From NCBI GenBank assembly GCA_013331595.1, contig DUGE01000014.1, positions 1-8,852 on the forward strand: a DNA stretch of 8,852 nucleotides, in the 5' to 3' direction. This DNA is from Microcaldota archaeon. Lineage in GTDB: Archaea > Micrarchaeota > Micrarchaeia > Norongarragalinales > UBA10210. The number at the start of each line of letters is the position of its first letter. Position 1 is the first letter of the stretch. Positions 6,601 through 8,852 of this stretch are shown one piece after another. The position numbers and the translations under genes are program-made. The notes below the pieces were generated by a model. The model did not search any database. It worked only from the letters and a program-made list of their open reading frames with translations, and had not been told where the DNA came from.

Positions 6601-7777
6601 CCCCTAAAACGCTTGCGGCTGAACTCCAGCTAGCGCCATTCCATACCACGTAAGGGACGTCTTTCGAAGCGTTGTTGTATACCACGATTGCATCCCCGCC
6701 CTGCTGCTCGAACGCTATTGAAGCGCCAAACTCCCCCGCATTTGCGGTGGTGCTTAAAGTAATTTGGTTGCCCCACGCTCCGCCCGAATAAACTTGGGCA
6801 ATTGCTTTTGAATCGTTTGTTACGGCGACCATCACGTACTCGTCCCTCACGGGATTTGCCTTGGCATCAACCCAGTTTATTGCGGAGGAAGCGCCTAAGC
6901 TCAGGGCATCGGCCCCCGCACTCCACGTTGCGCTAGTTCCGGCCCAAGAGCGGTATTTCGGGGCGCCGACGGTCGGCGTGCTGTTATGGTAAACCATCAT
7001 CGCATTGTTCCTGCTTGAAATCGCAAAGCCGGGGTCTCCGGGCTGCAAGTCGAAAGAAAAAATTCCGCCCGGCTGGGTGGAAAGCCAGAACTCCCACACG
7101 CCGTCCCTGCACGAGTGGCCGTCGAAATCCCAGTTCTTGCACTTCCAAGTTTTCTCCCCATCGGACTTGAATTCCACCCGCGCGTTGTCAAAAACAACCC
7201 AATCGAGATTCACTACGAAACCCTGCACCACGGACTCCCCTGCTTCCGAAATCTGCTGGTCCGCAGCCTGCAGGTTTTCGCCTTCCAGGGATTCAATCCC
7301 AATCGCCAGCTTGCTCGTGTTTTGCGCAGGCCCGGGGTTGGAAGTGTTTTGCTCCACGTTTTCCAGCGTTATGCTGGTGATTGAAAAGTTTTGGAAGGAG
7401 ATTATTGTTTCATTCGTGGTAGAGTTGGTGGAAACGCTGTACTTCAGCTGGAATCTCTTGGGCTTCATTATCTTGAATTTGCTTTTTGGCGTCTTGGGCC
7501 TTCCAGTATTATTGTCGATTTCGCCCGCCTCGTCAAAATCATCATCTTCATCTTCATCTGAAAAACTCAAGAAAGAAAATTTTTTTTGCGGTTGCAACAA
7601 TTTTGCGGATTGCTCGGGGGCGTTAGCGGTTGAAAGTGAAATTGGGTTTGGACCGGTTTCATAAGAAGGGAGAGAAGCGAGCAGAAAGCCGAAAGCAAAA
7701 AGGGCAAACGGGATTGAGATTAAGAAAACAGATTTCTTCAAGCCAAGCGTTTCAAGCGCATTCAACAGCTTTTTCAA
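3629..7777 (-). CDS. Giant membrane-anchored multidomain surface protein (propeller-like, Ig-like, beta-helix)
   Basis: This is a 1382-residue protein from TTG 7777, or 1388 from GTG 7795. TTG is preferred because GGGGGGTG ends five bases before it, whereas GTG 7795 would lie almost at the predicted start of transcription. Residues 16-36 are a membrane segment after a basic N-terminus. An acidic run (DEDEDDDFDEAGEID, about 73-88) and a basic run (about 92-108) follow. Residues about 210-250 hold W-K-C-x2-W-D-F-D-G-H-S-C and P-G-D-P-G-F-A-I. About 276-693 contains eight repeats of roughly 50-58 residues marked by W/Y-x-G-x2-W, most likely a beta-propeller. Two Ig/fibronectin-like domains (about 718-803, 806-901) precede a right-handed beta-helix (about 993-1278) that opens with C-F-T-I-G-A-N-N-A-V-L-D-G-N-G-F. 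The last 100 residues (V-D-N-G-M-N-P-L-Q-N-A-N-V-T-I) resemble a carboxypeptidase-regulatory-like domain. Sequons are numerous. The protein is probably an envelope or adhesion protein; no enzyme active site is evident. Confidence 0.92.
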   Translation of the reverse strand: MKKLLNALETLGLKKSVFLISIPFALFAFGFLLASLPSYETGPNPISLSTANAPEQSAKLLQPQKKFSFLSFSDEDEDDDFDEAGEIDNNTGRPKTPKSKFKIMKPKRFQLKYSVSTNSTTNETIISFQNFSITSITLENVEQNTSNPGPAQNTSKLAIGIESLEGENLQAADQQISEAGESVVQGFVVNLDWVVFDNARVEFKSDGEKTWKCKNWDFDGHSCRDGVWEFWLSTQPGGIFSFDLQPGDPGFAISSRNNAMMVYHNSTPTVGAPKYRSWAGTSATWSAGADALSLGASSAINWVDAKANPVRDEYVMVAVTNDSKAIAQVYSGGAWGNQITLSTTANAGEFGASIAFEQQGGDAIVVYNNASKDVPYVVWNGASWSSAASVLGDSCVGAGANWTLLFPRFNSDELMFVYSDGSARLCAQHWTGSAWDSQTNLENTSETFGNLGRSFSGAFEYASGRAVIVWESTSGSGSVGNIRYANWTGSGFSSSAAASGDVGSGVDWIECDSQKQSGSNNLACVLHEDVGANDDVNVGLWNGTGWTASTWLGYDGSIEGGTADGSVTALAFIGETSVFQLAYIDSGIDFPSVRTCDTNTNCDATTDFGTPTQSLANCGEASDAGFPVIAQDPFSNDTLVGWISQASWNKCTVFYNGTTNALSNQNTKLGSGRVSVAAGDSPGYALSFRWFNQKPWADNIGNNASGGQAYGDENSILYSSRWFDDVALDSYWLEHNQSGSFANTTPSSHSAFNSSWANITLGTTLGDAGKTIRARIWTNDTRTVAWSGSSDSVRNATDWMDILVLSPAPQFQWQQSNKTNSSEYDGETIRFFANFTDNNGTSQVVLTMQNANYTMSLWNGSAASGVWNYNLTLGAGAHYFNFTATDGMYASTSGTFSIVVAQNTTPNVVLHLNSSATDRIYAVSDTENSTANASGFLLQPEGAVALLRNGTAVANPTLDTFTIDNISKTFNYTLYYAATANYSSRSVALSADVLGLDDCGTITDSFTLRRNQTMLSPARSCFTIGANNAVLDGNGFTMSIGNDGGDFVSSFINLNGYNGTVVKNFVFNASRYAGWGWVSTGNSTPSFDNVVFNNTFGDCVEGETGRLVSISNFGGSGIPAYFANLNLNVSYNTAFCSPQVGANAVFEFAYQSGLKFHNNNITGLSNPLYLHRINSSFFYDNEINFYEGGTALVSLEDSHLNSFNGNSYTLNLVGRRSPMTLVNAGGIQNVWSDEVFTNPNAYHHSTMTDENWQNNTYNQFINMDTSSDRIDLMECIGACSLEALWTVHVKVVDNGMNPLQNANVTITSNATPSFYNTQLTNSSGFIAVAQNLSQFNVTATRGPLGEWSFLNAFNSTLAGYNSTATSVFIDSKQTITLMLQPS

Positions 7778-7790
7778 CTGAACACCCCCC
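7778..7790 (-). promoter_or_regulatory. G-tract ribosome site favouring TTG 7777
   Basis: The minus strand reads GGGGGGTG then TTCAG then TTG. Its layout matches the left surface gene (GAGGGGGG, five bases, GTG). If the protein began at GTG 7795 this G-run would be coding (Gly-Gly). Confidence 0.45.
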
Positions 7791-7819
7791 ACCACGAAAA
7801 GAAAAAGATATTACTAATT

Positions 7820-7827
7820 ATTATAAA
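7820..7827 (-). promoter_or_regulatory. TATA box of the giant surface-protein gene
   Basis: The minus strand reads TTTATAAT. Initiation about 25 bases downstream falls near 7798, giving a leader of about 20 bases to TTG 7777, or an almost leaderless message to GTG 7795. Confidence 0.5.
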
Positions 7828-7974
7828 GCCAATTAAAGAAACTTTGCTTACTGCAATTAAGTAGTAATAAACGCGAGGCTAAAGCCGGGAAGGGGGGAAC
7901 CGGGTAAAAAAACAGGCTTGCGGAAGCAGGGCGGCAGAAAGGAACGCGGGGTCCCAAAGCCCTGAAGAAAAACG
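7828..7974. other. Divergent intergenic region, purine-rich on plus strand
   Basis: This 147-base stretch separates two outward-facing surface-protein promoters. It holds a G-run block at 7887-7904 (GGG, GGGGGG, GGG) that could form a quadruplex, but the tracts do not satisfy a standard four-tract pattern. No open frame with coding character, RNA gene or strong hairpin is seen. Confidence 0.4.
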
Positions 7975-7985
7975 CTTTTAAAAAA
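7975..7985 (+). promoter_or_regulatory. TATA-like box for the right-hand beta-helix gene
   Basis: The sequence cttttaaaaaa lies about 50 bases before ATG 8034, the same distance as in the left surface gene. It is flanked by a direct repeat of aaaaacgc at 7968-7975 and 7981-7988. Initiation would fall near 8005. Confidence 0.45.
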
Positions 7986-8022
7986 CGCCCCACAAGATTA
8001 ACAATGGGAAAAAATGGGGTTT

Positions 8023-8027
8023 GGGGG
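8023..8027 (+). promoter_or_regulatory. G-tract ribosome site for ATG 8034
   Basis: GGGGG is followed by CGTTTG and ATG, a six-base spacing. It favours ATG 8034 over the in-frame ATG at 8004, which would put extra charged residues ahead of the signal peptide and be nearly leaderless. Confidence 0.5.
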
Positions 8028-8033
8028 CGTTTG

Positions 8034-8852
8034 ATGGTGGAATTGAAAATCTTGGGCCGTAGTAAGTTTTTTGTTTTGGTTTTTGCAGCGTTAGCCTTAA
8101 CGCCCTTGGTCAATGCGGACGCCGGCGTTTCCTCATGCATGCCCTTGACTCAAAGCGGGACTTACAAGCTCGTTGGCAACATCGACACCCAAATGGCGCA
8201 GCCTTGCTTTGAAATCCAGGCGGACAACATTGTTTTCGACGGGAACGGTTTTGAATTGCAGAACGTGCTGCAGGCCTTCCAGGCGAGGGCTTGCATTAAA
8301 AACTTCGCGCTTCAAAACTTGAAAGTCCAGGGGATAAGCTCCTATTCTCCCGGCGTGTTCATCGGGGACGTTGAAAACGGCAGGTTTTCCAACATTAAAC
8401 TAAGGGGATTTTTCTCCCAGGGTTTTGAATTCGGCTTGGGAAAATGCCGGTCTAGCGCTTCTTTCGAATCCATAGACTCCCTGGAAGCTGAAATAGGCCA
8501 TTCGACTTTCACGCTCGACGACGGCGTTTTCACCGTGAAAAATTCCCAGTATAGGGGCACGCTCGAATGCCTTTCAGGTGCAGCGCCGCCTGACCAAGAA
8601 AACACGCGCTGCGCCATAGAAAATTCCGTGCAATCAGGCGAAGGCGGTTTTCTGGTTGGATGGAGTACGGTGGAATTGGTTGACACTAAAATCGACAGTG
8701 AAGGGTTCACCATTGCAAGGGGAAGCAGTGAAGGGAACGTTTCCAGGAAATTCGTTTCGCTCGCGCCCGAGCTTCAGGAAAAAACTTTTCTGGCCGCCGG
8801 CGAACAGCTGGAAACGCAGGCGCCTTCCGAAGACGCTTCAAACAGTGGAAAT
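8034..8852 (+). CDS. Secreted right-handed beta-helix protein (5' part, runs off right edge)
   Basis: There are 273 codons from ATG 8034 to the window end, with no stop. Residues 1-28 form a classical Sec signal peptide: basic K-x3-G-R-S-K, hydrophobic F-F-V-L-V-F-A-A-L-A-L, then L-V-N-A with likely cleavage before D29. The mature part opens with C-M-P-L-T-Q-S-G-T-Y-K-L (35-46) and C-F-E-I-Q-A-D-N-I-V-F-D-G-N-G-F (58-73), the entry signature of NosD/pectate-lyase-like parallel beta-helices. Further short strand-turn units follow (N-F-A-L-Q-N-L-K-V-Q-G-I, G-R-F-S-N-I-K-L-R-G-F). Cysteines recur at 35, 58 and in ARAC, GKC, LEC and TRC, so disulphides are likely. The same signature occurs in the divergent giant protein, implying related structure. 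Only one N-glycosylation sequon (NVS) is seen, unlike its neighbours. No membrane anchor is visible in this part, so it is secreted or anchored by the unseen C-terminus. The exact role is unknown. Confidence 0.87.
   Translation, partial: MVELKILGRSKFFVLVFAALALTPLVNADAGVSSCMPLTQSGTYKLVGNIDTQMAQPCFEIQADNIVFDGNGFELQNVLQAFQARACIKNFALQNLKVQGISSYSPGVFIGDVENGRFSNIKLRGFFSQGFEFGLGKCRSSASFESIDSLEAEIGHSTFTLDDGVFTVKNSQYRGTLECLSGAAPPDQENTRCAIENSVQSGEGGFLVGWSTVELVDTKIDSEGFTIARGSSEGNVSRKFVSLAPELQEKTFLAAGEQLETQAPSEDASNSGN

Noticed and set aside
7887..7904. Possible G-quadruplex
   Set aside because: Only three separated G-tracts are present, one of six G, so a standard four-tract structure needs a zero-length loop.
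7814..8140. Minus-strand open frame of 108 codons across the divergent intergenic region
   Set aside because: It covers both predicted promoters and the signal-peptide region of the plus-strand gene, and its translation has no recognisable domain or ribosome site.

Overview
The window looks like chromosomal DNA of an archaeon, most probably a DPANN-type lineage such as Diapherotrites/Iainarchaeota or Micrarchaeota. I place it by gene style only. The signs are TATA-box-like promoters about 45-50 bases upstream of starts, large multidomain N-anchored surface proteins rich in Ser/Thr/Asn/Pro and N-glycosylation sequons, right-handed beta-helix proteins with the 'C-F-x-I-x-A-x-N-x-V-x-D-G-N-G-F' entry motif, and small archaeal-style toxin-antitoxin genes. 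No rRNA, tRNA, CRISPR array or transposase is visible, so the phylum is an inference.

Layout. Positions 1-1923 (minus) hold the N-terminal 641 residues of a large membrane-anchored surface protein with Pro/Thr/Ser linkers and two tandem six-cysteine domains; it runs off the left edge. Positions 2084-2789 (minus) hold two overlapping small genes: an unrecognised 116-residue protein and a DUF2283-like protein, a candidate toxin-antitoxin pair. Positions 2861-3405 (minus) hold a ribbon-helix-helix-like antitoxin and a MazF/PemK-like toxin in a tight operon with operator-like repeats upstream. Positions 3485-3638 (minus) hold a frameshifted, N-terminally lost HicA toxin remnant that appears not to have been a recognised gene. 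Positions 3629-7777 (or 7795; minus) encode a surface protein of about 1380 residues: membrane anchor, W-C-WDF module, eight-fold propeller-like repeat, two Ig-like domains, a beta-helix and a C-terminal carboxypeptidase-regulatory-like domain. After a divergent intergenic region, 8034-8852 (plus) encodes a secreted beta-helix protein that runs off the right edge.

The large genes are most likely cell-envelope or adhesion proteins, each apparently with its own promoter. Between two of them sits a compact cluster of stress or defence-type small genes: one apparently intact MazEF-like module, one candidate second module, and one dead HicA toxin. All of these are read on the minus strand. The surface genes and the mazF-like gene share a G-tract ribosome-binding site 5-7 bases upstream of the start, and non-ATG starts are common.
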